Assembly (NCBI GenBank): GCA_002451065.1
Contig: DKBC01000174.1
Span: 668 to 7,329, forward strand
Source of the DNA: Betaproteobacteria bacterium UBA6910
GTDB taxonomy: Bacteria > Pseudomonadota > Gammaproteobacteria > Burkholderiales > UBA6910
Direction: 5' to 3'
Length of the DNA stretch: 6,662 bases
The position numbers were made by a program, and so were the translations under genes. This document shows positions 1 to 6,120 of this stretch, piece by piece. The notes under the pieces are model-generated. The model was not told the origin of the DNA and made no database searches. It was given only the letters and a program-made list of their open reading frames with translations. The stretch's first letter is position 1. The number at the start of each line of letters is the position of its first letter.

Positions 1-261
1 CTGCGCCGATCGCTGCTGTTCTCCAACGTCCACATCCATAGCTATTGCACCATTGAGGATTCGGTCATCCTCCCGGACGTGGAGGTCAACCGCTACGCCG
101 TCCTCAAGCGCGTGATCCTGGACCGGGGCTGCAAGATTCCGCCCGGGATGCGCATCGGGGTGGATCCCGAGGAGGACCGAAAGCGGTTTTACGTCAGCGA
201 ATCGGGCGTCACGCTGGTCACTCCGGAGATGCTCGGTCAGGCGATGCACCTGGTGCGCTGA
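1..261 (+). CDS. glgC: Glucose-1-phosphate adenylyltransferase (ADP-glucose pyrophosphorylase), C-terminal part
   Basis: Reading frame 1 is open from the first base to a TGA at 259-261, giving the last 86 residues; the 5' part lies outside the window. GlgC makes ADP-glucose from ATP and glucose-1-phosphate, the committed step of bacterial glycogen synthesis, in the cytoplasm. The fragment has the family's typical ending: an RRSLLFSNV segment, then short hexapeptide-like strands of the C-terminal left-handed beta-helix (SYCTIEDSVILPDVEV, then VILDRGCKIPPGMRIG), a DPEEDRKRF stretch, and VTPEMLG close to the stop. Full-length enzymes are about 420-430 residues, so roughly the last fifth is present, without the nucleotide-binding domain. 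The next gene starts 6 bp after the stop in the same frame, so the two are very probably co-transcribed and translationally coupled. Confidence 0.93.
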   Translation: MRRSLLFSNVHIHSYCTIEDSVILPDVEVNRYAVLKRVILDRGCKIPPGMRIGVDPEEDRKRFYVSESGVTLVTPEMLGQAMHLVR

Positions 262-267
262 CGCCTG

Positions 268-1968
268 ATGGCTGCGGCCAGCCGCGTCGAACTGGTCCTG
301 CTGTGGCATATGCACCAGCCGGACTACCGTGACCACCAAACGGGGGAGTTCGTCCTGCCGTGGGTTTACCTGCACGCCGCCAAGGATTACTCGGACATGG
401 CCCACCACCTGGAGGCCCATCCAGGCGTGAAGGCGGTGGTCAATTTCGTTCCCGTCCTCCTCGAGCAGCTGGAGGATTACGCCCGGCAGTTTTCCGAGGG
501 AAGCTTGCGCGACCCTCTGCTGCGGCTGCTGGTGGCGCCGGATCTGGAGCATGTGGACCTCGCGGCCCGGAGCCTGGTGCTGGACACCTGCTTCAAGACC
601 AATCACCGGACCATGCTGGAGCCGTTTCCCCACTACAAGCGCCTGCACGAGATACACCGGCACGTCAAAGCGCTGGGAGACGGCGCCTTGGCCTATCTCT
701 CGGGTCAATACCTTTCGGACCTGCTGGTCTGGTTTCACCTGGCCTGGACCGGCGAGTCGGTGCGCCGCCAGCAGGAGACCGTGGTCCGACTCATGGCCAA
801 GGGCGAGAGCTATGATCGCGCCGACCGCCTCGAGCTCTGCCAGCTGATCGGGGAACTGGTCGGCGGAATCATTCCCCGTTATCGCCGGCTGGCGGAGCGC
901 GGGCAGATCGAGTTGTCCACCACGCCCCATTGCCATCCCCTGGCGCCGTTGATGCTCGACTTCGCCAGCGCGCGGGAGGCGCTGCCCTCCATCGACATCC
1001 CCGACAAGCCCTATCCCGGCGGGCGCGGGCGCGTGGCACGCCACATTGATTCTGCGCTGACCAGCCACACGCAGCGCTTTGGCACGACCCCGGTCGGCAT
1101 GTGGCCGGCAGAAGGGGCGGTGTCGGAGCCGCTGATGGAGATGCTCGCAGACCGCGGCGTGCGCTGGGCAGCCAGCAGCGAGGCCGTGCTCGCCAACAGC
1201 CTGCGAAAGAGCGATCCCGGCAAGCCGTTGCCCGAGCGCTGCAGCTACCTCTACCGGCCCTATCGGATCAAGGCCGGCAACGGCGAGATCACCTGCTTCT
1301 TCCGCGACGAGCGGTTGTCGGACCTGATCGGATTCGAATATTCAAAATGGTTCGGCAAGGACGCGGCGCTGAACTTCATGCAGAACCTGGATGAGATCCG
1401 CCGCCGGTCCCCGGGTGGCGGCGCGCCCCCGCTGGTTTCGGTGATCCTGGACGGGGAGAATGCCTGGGAATATTTCCCTTATAACGGCTATTACTTCCTG
1501 TCCGACCTGTACGCCGAGCTGGAAACCCACGCCGCGATACGCACCACCACGTTTGCCGACGCGCTCCCAACCCATCGGGCCGCGGCGCTCCCGAAGCTGG
1601 TGGCCGGAAGCTGGGTGCACGGGACGTTCTCAACCTGGGTCGGCGCACCGGAGAAAAACCATGCGTGGCGGCTGCTTGAAGAAGCGAAACGCAGTTTCGA
1701 CCTGGTGATGCAGAGCGGGCGGCTCGCGCCGGAGGAGCGTGACCTGGCCGAGCGGCAACTGGGGGATTGCGAGGGATCGGACTGGTTCTGGTGGTTCGGC
1801 GACTACAATCCCCAGCGCAGCGTGGAGAGTTTTGACCGGCTGTACCGGGCCAATCTTTCTCACCTATATCGGCTGCTGCGCCTGCCGGCGCCCGCGGAGC
1901 TCGCGCAGCCCATCAGCCGCGGGCGCGGAGAGCCGGAGTCGGGCGGGACCATGCGCAGGGCGGGTTGA
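268..1968 (+). CDS. Glycoside hydrolase family 57 protein (COG1449 alpha-amylase/alpha-mannosidase type)
   Basis: A 566-residue cytoplasmic enzyme with no signal peptide, expected to act on alpha-glucans. The GH57 conserved regions can be read in order: HMHQPDY at residues 14-20; GQIELSTTPHCHPL at 212-225; GMWPAEGAVSE at 277-287, where Glu282 in the W-x-x-E context is the likely nucleophile; ILDGENAWEYF at 393-403, where Asp395 is the likely acid/base; and WWFGDYNPQRSVESFDRLYR near 509-528. The ATG at 268 is the only reasonable start, because the upstream glgC stop is in the same frame. No strong Shine-Dalgarno is visible, which fits coupling to glgC. The last 16 or so residues are Arg/Gly/Glu-rich and look disordered. 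GH57 includes amylases, 4-alpha-glucanotransferases, branching enzymes and amylopullulanases; sequence alone does not fix the reaction. Location beside glgC suggests glycogen or maltodextrin processing. Confidence 0.9.
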   Translation: MAAASRVELVLLWHMHQPDYRDHQTGEFVLPWVYLHAAKDYSDMAHHLEAHPGVKAVVNFVPVLLEQLEDYARQFSEGSLRDPLLRLLVAPDLEHVDLAARSLVLDTCFKTNHRTMLEPFPHYKRLHEIHRHVKALGDGALAYLSGQYLSDLLVWFHLAWTGESVRRQQETVVRLMAKGESYDRADRLELCQLIGELVGGIIPRYRRLAERGQIELSTTPHCHPLAPLMLDFASAREALPSIDIPDKPYPGGRGRVARHIDSALTSHTQRFGTTPVGMWPAEGAVSEPLMEMLADRGVRWAASSEAVLANSLRKSDPGKPLPERCSYLYRPYRIKAGNGEITCFFRDERLSDLIGFEYSKWFGKDAALNFMQNLDEIRRRSPGGGAPPLVSVILDGENAWEYFPYNGYYFLSDLYAELETHAAIRTTTFADALPTHRAAALPKLVAGSWVHGTFSTWVGAPEKNHAWRLLEEAKRSFDLVMQSGRLAPEERDLAERQLGDCEGSDWFWWFGDYNPQRSVESFDRLYRANLSHLYRLLRLPAPAELAQPISRGRGEPESGGTMRRAG

Positions 1969-1970
1969 GC

Positions 1971-1977
1971 GGAGGGG
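1971..1977 (+). promoter_or_regulatory. Shine-Dalgarno that fixes the TTG start of the FKBP gene
   Basis: GGAGGGG lies 6 nt before the TTG at 1984 and just after the GH57 stop. It is a near-ideal ribosome-binding site for that rare start codon and argues against the GTG four codons downstream. Confidence 0.7.
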
Positions 1978-1983
1978 TCGTCA

Positions 1984-2469
1984 TTGAGTGAGCGCGTGCG
2001 GAAGGACCAGGTCGTGTATATCAGCTACGTGATCCAGGGCAGCGACGGCGAGGTGCTGGAGCAGCACGATCTGCCGGTGGGTTACGTCCACGGCGGCGGC
2101 GGGCTCCTGGAGAAAGTCGAGGCGGCGCTGGAGGGAAAGGCGGTGGGGGACCGGGTGGAAGTGACGCTGGAGCCCGAGGACGGTTTCGGGCCCCACCGGC
2201 CGGAACTCACCTTTACCGATGACATCGAGAACGTTCCCGAGGAGCATCGTTTTCTCGGCTCCGAGGTCGAGTTCGAAAACGAGCGCGGCGAGAGCATGCT
2301 GTTCCGCGTGACCCGCATCGAGGACGGCAAGCTTACCATCGACGCCAACCACCCCCTGGCGGGAAAGACCCTCAGGTATCTGGTGCGGGTGGAAGGGATG
2401 CGCCCGGCGACCTTGGACGAAGTGGCCAATGGCGTGCCGGCGGATGCCCCCTTGCAGCGCCTGCACTGA
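1984..2469 (+). CDS. SlyD-like FKBP-type peptidyl-prolyl cis-trans isomerase
   Basis: A 161-residue cytoplasmic protein resembling SlyD/FKBP prolyl isomerase-chaperones, which speed cis-trans isomerisation of X-Pro bonds. The FKBP fold is suggested by the N-terminal strand VVYISYVIQGSDGEVL (residues 10-25), the GYVHGGGGLLEKVEAALEG segment (33-51, matching the family's Y-x-H-G...L...ALEG motif), VGDRVEVTLEPEDGFG (54-69), and a middle insert-in-flap region followed by NHPLAGKTL (about 122-130), typical of SlyD. It lacks the His/Cys-rich metal-binding tail of Escherichia coli SlyD, so metal delivery is not indicated. The chosen start is TTG at 1984, because a GGAGGGG Shine-Dalgarno at 1971-1977 sits 6 nt upstream; the next in-frame candidate is GTG at 1996, too far from it. 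It follows the GH57 stop by 15 bp and is probably the last gene of the glgC unit. Confidence 0.88.
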   Translation: MSERVRKDQVVYISYVIQGSDGEVLEQHDLPVGYVHGGGGLLEKVEAALEGKAVGDRVEVTLEPEDGFGPHRPELTFTDDIENVPEEHRFLGSEVEFENERGESMLFRVTRIEDGKLTIDANHPLAGKTLRYLVRVEGMRPATLDEVANGVPADAPLQRLH

Positions 2470-2480
2470 GGCGAATCGGT

Positions 2481-2495
2481 GGCTGAGTCTCAGCC
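2481..2495. terminator. Palindrome in the convergent gap, possible two-way terminator
   Basis: GGCTGAG-T-CTCAGCC is a perfect 15-bp palindrome with one central base. It could fold as a 6-bp stem with a 3-nt loop in either transcript. It lies 12 bp after the FKBP stop and overlaps the TGA of the opposing glycosyltransferase gene (2490-2492). No T-run follows on either strand, so a classical intrinsic terminator is not shown; the placement between convergent genes is the main support. Confidence 0.4.
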
Positions 2496-4142
2496 GGCGC
2501 TGACGCGCCGGTAAAGCTGGAAGCGTTCCGTCTTGTCGATGGCCCGCCGCCCCTCCCAGATTCTCTTCCATTGGGGACCGGGATCCATGTCCCGCTCGGA
2601 TTGCAGCAGCAGGAAGTCGCAATAAGCCGGCGGGCTGGTTTCCAGGCGCTTGGTCACGATCCCCGCCACGTACTGCAGCATGGCGCGCGGCGCCTGGGCC
2701 AGGCCGCGGCTCTCGACGCACCCGTGCCCGGGCGGGAGGTGCTTGGCGACGCCCAGCGCGACGGGTCGGTAAGTCTTGAGGCGGTCCATCCAGGGCAGCC
2801 ACAGGGTCATCGCCAGCATCCAGGTGAGGGTGATCCCCGCGGCCCAGTTGATGAGCGCCCGCCGATTGCCGCGGCCGATGCGCCAGACGAACCCCATCCA
2901 GCCGGCGGTCATGGTCGCGGCCAGCAGAAATCGCCACCACTGAAAATCCAGGGATCCCCCTGACCGGAAATAGTAGGAGCGGCGGCCGACAAATTCCGGA
3001 ACGCCGGTGACCAGGTAGACCCAACCCAGCCAGATCATGGCCGCGAACAGTCCGAAGGTCATGATGCCGAACCAATCCAGCGCCGCGGCCGGCCCTCGCC
3101 TCAGGGTATGGAGGCCGGCGCTTGCGATGAGTGCAACGGGAAGCAGCATCGGGAGCGCATCCAGGGCCTGGGTATGGGGCGTCAGGATGAAGAGGGCGAA
3201 CAGGGCGCCGAAGGTCGCCACGCCCAACTGCACCGCGGGCTGCGAGAGTCCCTGACGCCCTCCGTCCCACAGGGTCCACAGGGCGACGGGCAATGCCGGC
3301 CAAGCGCCCCACAGCAGCGCTTCAAGGACAATGCGGAGGCCGCCGATCGCGGACTGCCAGGTGATCCCCGAAAACGACGCCACGACCTCATTGCGGAGCC
3401 AGAGGTCGAACAGCGCGGGCGATTCCTGGTGGAGCAGCGCTGGCCAGACGATGATCAGGGGAGCAAGCGCCACCAGACCCACCGCCGCGGCCAGCGCGTA
3501 GCTTCGGCTGCGCCACGCGGGGAACACCGCGGGCAGGAGGAGGGCGGCGATCAAAAGCGCCGCGGGCGGATACACGCCCTTGGCGAGGAAGGTGATGCCG
3601 GCGCCGATGCCCAACAGCAGCCCTCCGGCCGCGGGTTTGGTAAGGGCCAGGGAGAAACCATAAAGGGCGATGGCGAATCCTGCGAGCGCGGCGTTGTCCG
3701 CGGCGATCAGGTGGGCGCGCACCAGCAGGCCCACGCAACCGATGAACAGCAGCACCGCCATCCAGCCCTGGGTTGGCCCCAGCAGGCGTCGCGCGGAAAG
3801 CTTCAGAAAAACCATCGCGAGGATGACGAAGAAGGCGCTCGTCAGGCGGGCCGCGTCGTGGGTGGGCAAAACCCCGCCGAAGACCTTCGCGAACATGGCG
3901 GCGGTGACGGTGTATAGCGGAGGCGCCTCCAGGAAAGGCTCACCCGCCAGCATCGGGACCACCCAACTGTTGCCGCTCAGCACGTGGAGCACCGGGCCGA
4001 AAGTTTCCGCCTCGTCCGGCTTCCAGGGATCGTGGCCCGCCAGGCCGGGGACCAGCCAGGCCGCTATGAGCAGCACATAGAGCCACGCTTTCGCCGGTGT
4101 GACTGTGTAGTGCGCCTCGTCACGCCAGTTGTAGCGGGTCAT
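2490..4142 (-). CDS. Membrane GT-C glycosyltransferase, ArnT/PMT_2-like
   Basis: A 550-residue polytopic inner-membrane protein of the dolichyl-phosphate-mannose mannosyltransferase/ArnT type. Such enzymes move a sugar from a polyprenyl-phosphate donor onto lipid A, protein or another envelope acceptor on the periplasmic side. A first membrane helix spans about residues 19-36, followed by HDPWKPDEAE (37-46), with Asp43-Glu44 in the place of the acidic motif in the first periplasmic loop, and GEPFLEAPPLY (67-77), the family's G-x-P-x-x-x-x-PPL signature. Many further hydrophobic helices follow to about residue 450, then a soluble tail of roughly 100 residues. The ATG at 4142 is 13 bp downstream of the M48 protease stop, so the two form an operon; only a weak GAG-rich ribosome site is visible. 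The donor and acceptor cannot be read from sequence, so arnT is not assigned. Confidence 0.83.
   Translation of the reverse strand: MTRYNWRDEAHYTVTPAKAWLYVLLIAAWLVPGLAGHDPWKPDEAETFGPVLHVLSGNSWVVPMLAGEPFLEAPPLYTVTAAMFAKVFGGVLPTHDAARLTSAFFVILAMVFLKLSARRLLGPTQGWMAVLLFIGCVGLLVRAHLIAADNAALAGFAIALYGFSLALTKPAAGGLLLGIGAGITFLAKGVYPPAALLIAALLLPAVFPAWRSRSYALAAAVGLVALAPLIIVWPALLHQESPALFDLWLRNEVVASFSGITWQSAIGGLRIVLEALLWGAWPALPVALWTLWDGGRQGLSQPAVQLGVATFGALFALFILTPHTQALDALPMLLPVALIASAGLHTLRRGPAAALDWFGIMTFGLFAAMIWLGWVYLVTGVPEFVGRRSYYFRSGGSLDFQWWRFLLAATMTAGWMGFVWRIGRGNRRALINWAAGITLTWMLAMTLWLPWMDRLKTYRPVALGVAKHLPPGHGCVESRGLAQAPRAMLQYVAGIVTKRLETSPPAYCDFLLLQSERDMDPGPQWKRIWEGRRAIDKTERFQLYRRVSAG
2494..2511. repeat. 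Second hairpin-forming inverted repeat at the convergent junction
   Basis: CCGGCGC-TGAC-GCGCCGG is a 7-bp all-GC stem with a 4-nt loop. It overlaps the end of the 2481-2495 palindrome by two bases and lies inside the last codons of the minus-strand glycosyltransferase gene. In the plus-strand transcript it would be a second hairpin right after the first. It may add to termination or protect a 3' end; it may also be a by-product of GC-rich coding. Confidence 0.4.
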
Positions 4143-4155
4143 CGTCTCGGCCCGC

Positions 4156-5613
4156 TCACTCGACGATCTTGAGGGTCTGGCCCGGGCCCGGCTCGCCCCG
4201 CGGATAGGCGCTGTTCATAAGGCGGAGATAGCCTTCCGCGTTCTTCCCCAGGGGTGAAGTCTTGGCCAGGGAGGCGAAGGTGTCGCCCTTCTTCGCGGTG
4301 TAGAGCTTGATCCTCAGGGGACGCGCCAGTTTGCGCTCGTCGTCGCTGATGCGGTGGAAGCTGCGGATCGCGATGTCGAAGTTTCGCAGATAGCGGTTGA
4401 ACTCGGCAGCGGATTTTGCGGTACCGGCTATGACATAGCCGTTGCCGCCCATGAGCACGACCCCGGCGCGGACCGGGCGTCCGGAGCTCTGTTGGTAGGT
4501 GGCGAACGCCGCCGGCAGGCCATGGATCGAGCCGGTTTCAATGGCACTTCCTGGCGCCAGGCGCAGGCCCCGGCGCAGGGTTTCTGCGGGAGTACCCTGG
4601 GGCTTCTCGATCAGCCGCATCTCCATGATGGCGTCCCGCGACGGACTCGACGCCTGCGCCCGGTCGGGGGCGTTCTTTACTCGCCAGCCCGCGGGAAACT
4701 GCAGCGCGAAGCCAAGTTCCGCGTGGTAAAGATCGCTGCCCCGGACGATTCCCTGCTCCGGGCTGTCGCCGAAGACCAGGCCGTCCATGACCCGCTGGTA
4801 GTCGCTCTTGCCCTCGAAGGTGGCGGCCTTGGCGTATTTACCGGCTGCCCCGACGACTTCCTTGAGGCGGGTGTCGTTGTCGGGATGGGTGGCGAACAGG
4901 CCGTGGTAGGCACTAGGCTCGCGCCCCTCGGAGCGGGCTATCTCCGCATCGAACAATTCCTGGTCCTTGAGCACGGCGACCACTTGAATCATGGCCTGGG
5001 GATCGTAGCCGGTGCGGGCCAGGTACTCGGCCCCGAGCCGGTCGGCCTCCAGTTCGTGGTCGCGCCCGTAGCCCTTGAGCAGCGCGTCGCTCATGGTGCC
5101 CATCACGCTTTGCGCGCCGCTGGAACCCAACTCCGGCACGACGATGCCCACCACCGAAGCGCCGATCTGGGCCGCCATCGAGGCGCTGTACTGGCGCACG
5201 CTGTGGCGCGCCGTGACGTGGCCGATTTCATGGGCGATCACGGCGGCCAGCTCGGCTTCCGAATCCAGGTAGGCGAGAATGCCCCGGGTCACGTACACAT
5301 AGCCGCCGGGCAGCGCAAAAGCGTTGATCTCGGGGCTGTCCACCACCTTGAAACGGTATTGGATATTGGGCCGATGGCTGGCGCCGGCGAGCTTCTGGCC
5401 GACCCGATTGACGTAGCGCTGCAGCTCCGGATCCCGGTATTCGGGATATTCCTCGCTTACCTCGGCACTGGCTTTCTGTCCGAGGCGCAGCTCGTCGGCT
5501 TCGGACATCATCACGAAGTCCTGGCCGCCCGTGACCGGGTTGGTGGCGCAGTTGGCAAGGAGCGCTGTGGCCAGCAAGGCCGCGGCCAAGGTCTCGGGCA
5601 GACCGAATCTCAT
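4156..5613 (-). CDS. M48-family zinc metalloprotease, lipoprotein with C-terminal LysM-like domain
   Basis: A 485-residue predicted envelope protease. The start is placed at the ATG at 5613 because it gives a lipoprotein signal: MRF, a hydrophobic stretch (LAAALLATALLA), and LANC with Cys22 as the lipidated residue, followed by ATNPVTG, a common start of mature M48 lipoproteins. The frame stays open upstream to an ATG at 5712, but those 33 codons would bury the signal. Asn just before the Cys is unusual for a lipobox. The catalytic site is HEIGH at 128-132 (His128 and His132 bind zinc, Glu129 is catalytic), and E187-LEA-D191 supplies the third ligand. From about residue 435 the tail IKLYTAKKGDTFASLAK...GQTLKIVE looks like a LysM peptidoglycan-binding module. 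Relatives such as BepA and LoiP act in outer-membrane protein quality control; a similar role is inferred. First gene of a unit with the glycosyltransferase. Confidence 0.9.
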   Translation of the reverse strand: MRFGLPETLAAALLATALLANCATNPVTGGQDFVMMSEADELRLGQKASAEVSEEYPEYRDPELQRYVNRVGQKLAGASHRPNIQYRFKVVDSPEINAFALPGGYVYVTRGILAYLDSEAELAAVIAHEIGHVTARHSVRQYSASMAAQIGASVVGIVVPELGSSGAQSVMGTMSDALLKGYGRDHELEADRLGAEYLARTGYDPQAMIQVVAVLKDQELFDAEIARSEGREPSAYHGLFATHPDNDTRLKEVVGAAGKYAKAATFEGKSDYQRVMDGLVFGDSPEQGIVRGSDLYHAELGFALQFPAGWRVKNAPDRAQASSPSRDAIMEMRLIEKPQGTPAETLRRGLRLAPGSAIETGSIHGLPAAFATYQQSSGRPVRAGVVLMGGNGYVIAGTAKSAAEFNRYLRNFDIAIRSFHRISDDERKLARPLRIKLYTAKKGDTFASLAKTSPLGKNAEGYLRLMNSAYPRGEPGPGQTLKIVE

Positions 5614-5716
5614 GGGCCGTATTTTAAACGCTACGCGGTTCAATCCGGGTATACCGGGACCCGCAACTAGGTGGGGCGTACCGGCTGAGCCGCCTCGTGC
5701 CGGCTCGGGCACCCCG

Positions 5717-5730
5717 CACCCGATCGGGTG
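5717..5730. repeat. Perfect 14-bp palindrome upstream of the M48 operon
   Basis: CACCCGA-TCGGGTG is perfectly self-complementary. It lies in the intergenic stretch between the rpmE terminator and the M48 start, about 105 bp upstream of that ATG. It could be an operator for a dimeric regulator or part of a structured element; a smaller palindrome, CGGCT-G-AGCCG, follows at 5682-5692. No regulator is identified. Confidence 0.4.
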
Positions 5731-5776
5731 GGAGCTTCCTCCGCGATCACGCGCGCCGCATTGCCATACCGAAATG

Positions 5777-5801
5777 AAAAAGGCAGCTTGCGCTGCCCTT
5801 T
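5777..5801 (-). terminator. Rho-independent terminator of rpmE
   Basis: On the minus strand the order is a short A-tract, GGCAGC, loop GCAA, GCTGCC, then TTTTT. The 6-bp GC stem carries a GNRA-type tetraloop and can be extended by G-U and A-T pairs into the flanking tracts. It starts about 23 nt after the rpmE stop codon. The T-run is on the minus-strand side only, so it serves rpmE and isolates it from the M48 operon. Confidence 0.92.
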
Positions 5802-5824
5802 GTCGACATATCCGGCAAGCGGGT

Positions 5825-6046
5825 TCAGGCGGCTTTGGTCTTGCCGCCCTTGGCGTATTTCTGGCGGAACTTCTCCACGCGGCCCGCGGTGTCCACTATC
5901 TTCTGCTTCCCGGTGTAGAACGGATGGCACTCGGAGCAGACTTCGATGTGCAACTCCTTGGACAGTACGGAACGCACCTTGAACTGGTTACCGCAGCTGC
6001 AGATGACGTTGATTTCGTTAAATTTCGGATGAATGTCCGGCTTCAT
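5825..6046 (-). CDS. rpmE: 50S ribosomal protein L31 (bL31), zinc-binding form
   Basis: A 73-residue ribosomal protein that bridges the two ribosomal subunits. It starts [12 protein letters not shown] and has the four zinc-ligand cysteines of the C+ paralogue: Cys16 and Cys18 (ICSCGN), Cys37 and Cys40 ([12 protein letters not shown]). The [16 protein letters not shown] segment and basic end are also typical. The ATG at 6046 is preferred over an in-frame ATG at 6100: the upstream 18 codons match nothing in L31 and overlap the predicted promoter, and an AGGA ribosome site at 6054-6057 lies 7 nt before 6046. It lies downstream of rho on the same strand, a common proteobacterial order, but has its own promoter and terminator. 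The C+ form is usually the zinc-replete version; no zinc-independent paralogue is seen here. Confidence 0.96.
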   Translation of the reverse strand: MKPDIHPKFNEINVICSCGNQFKVRSVLSKELHIEVCSECHPFYTGKQKIVDTAGRVEKFRQKYAKGGKTKAA

Positions 6047-6064
6047 GCTCAAATCCTGGCTGCT

Positions 6065-6079
6065 GGCGGCGGGGCCGCC
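6065..6079 (-). promoter_or_regulatory. Hairpin in the rpmE 5' leader
   Basis: On the minus strand, GGCGGC-CCC-GCCGCC forms a 6-bp all-GC stem with a 3-nt loop. It lies between the predicted transcription start and the AGGA ribosome site, ending 7 nt upstream of AGGA. It could influence translation initiation. L31 is known to repress its own mRNA in Escherichia coli, but nothing here proves that this hairpin is the target. Confidence 0.45.
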
Positions 6080-6091
6080 GGAAAGTCGCGT

Positions 6092-6120
6092 ATTATCCAT
6101 AATTTAGAAGGGTGTGGCAA
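6092..6120 (-). promoter_or_regulatory. Predicted sigma70-type promoter of rpmE
   Basis: On the minus strand, TTGCCA (6120-6115) and GATAAT (6097-6092) are separated by exactly 17 bp, with an AT-rich spacer end in an otherwise GC-rich region. Both hexamers match the consensus at five of six (-10) and four of six (-35) positions. Transcription would start near 6085, giving a leader of about 40 nt before the L31 ATG. Confidence 0.78.

Noticed and set aside
1981..3312. 443-codon open frame on the minus strand across the FKBP gene and the end of the glycosyltransferase gene
   Set aside because: It is antisense to the well-supported FKBP gene and out of frame with the glycosyltransferase. The product is Arg/Gly/Ala/Pro-rich with no recognisable domain; GC-rich DNA often leaves such frames open.
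3108..3917. 269-codon plus-strand open frame antisense to the glycosyltransferase
   Set aside because: The product is a Gln/Arg/Gly/Glu-rich string without domains, and the opposite strand encodes a convincing membrane protein.
5614..5640. TTGAAC and TAAAAT just before the M48 ATG as a promoter
   Set aside because: The two hexamers are only 11 bp apart, too close for a sigma70 promoter, and transcription would start almost at the ATG.
4354..5670. 438-codon plus-strand open frame antisense to the M48 gene
   Set aside because: The opposite strand contains HEIGH, the E-x-x-x-D motif and a lipoprotein signal; this frame has no family signature and is a mirror of high third-position GC.
5614..5712. 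N-terminal extension of the M48 protein to the ATG at 5712
   Set aside because: The 33 extra residues (Pro/Gly-rich) would come before the hydrophobic lipoprotein signal and would be incompatible with export.
6047..6100. N-terminal extension of L31 to the ATG at 6100
   Set aside because: The extension is unlike any L31 and overlaps the predicted -10 region; the ATG at 6046 has a proper ribosome-binding site and the canonical first residues.
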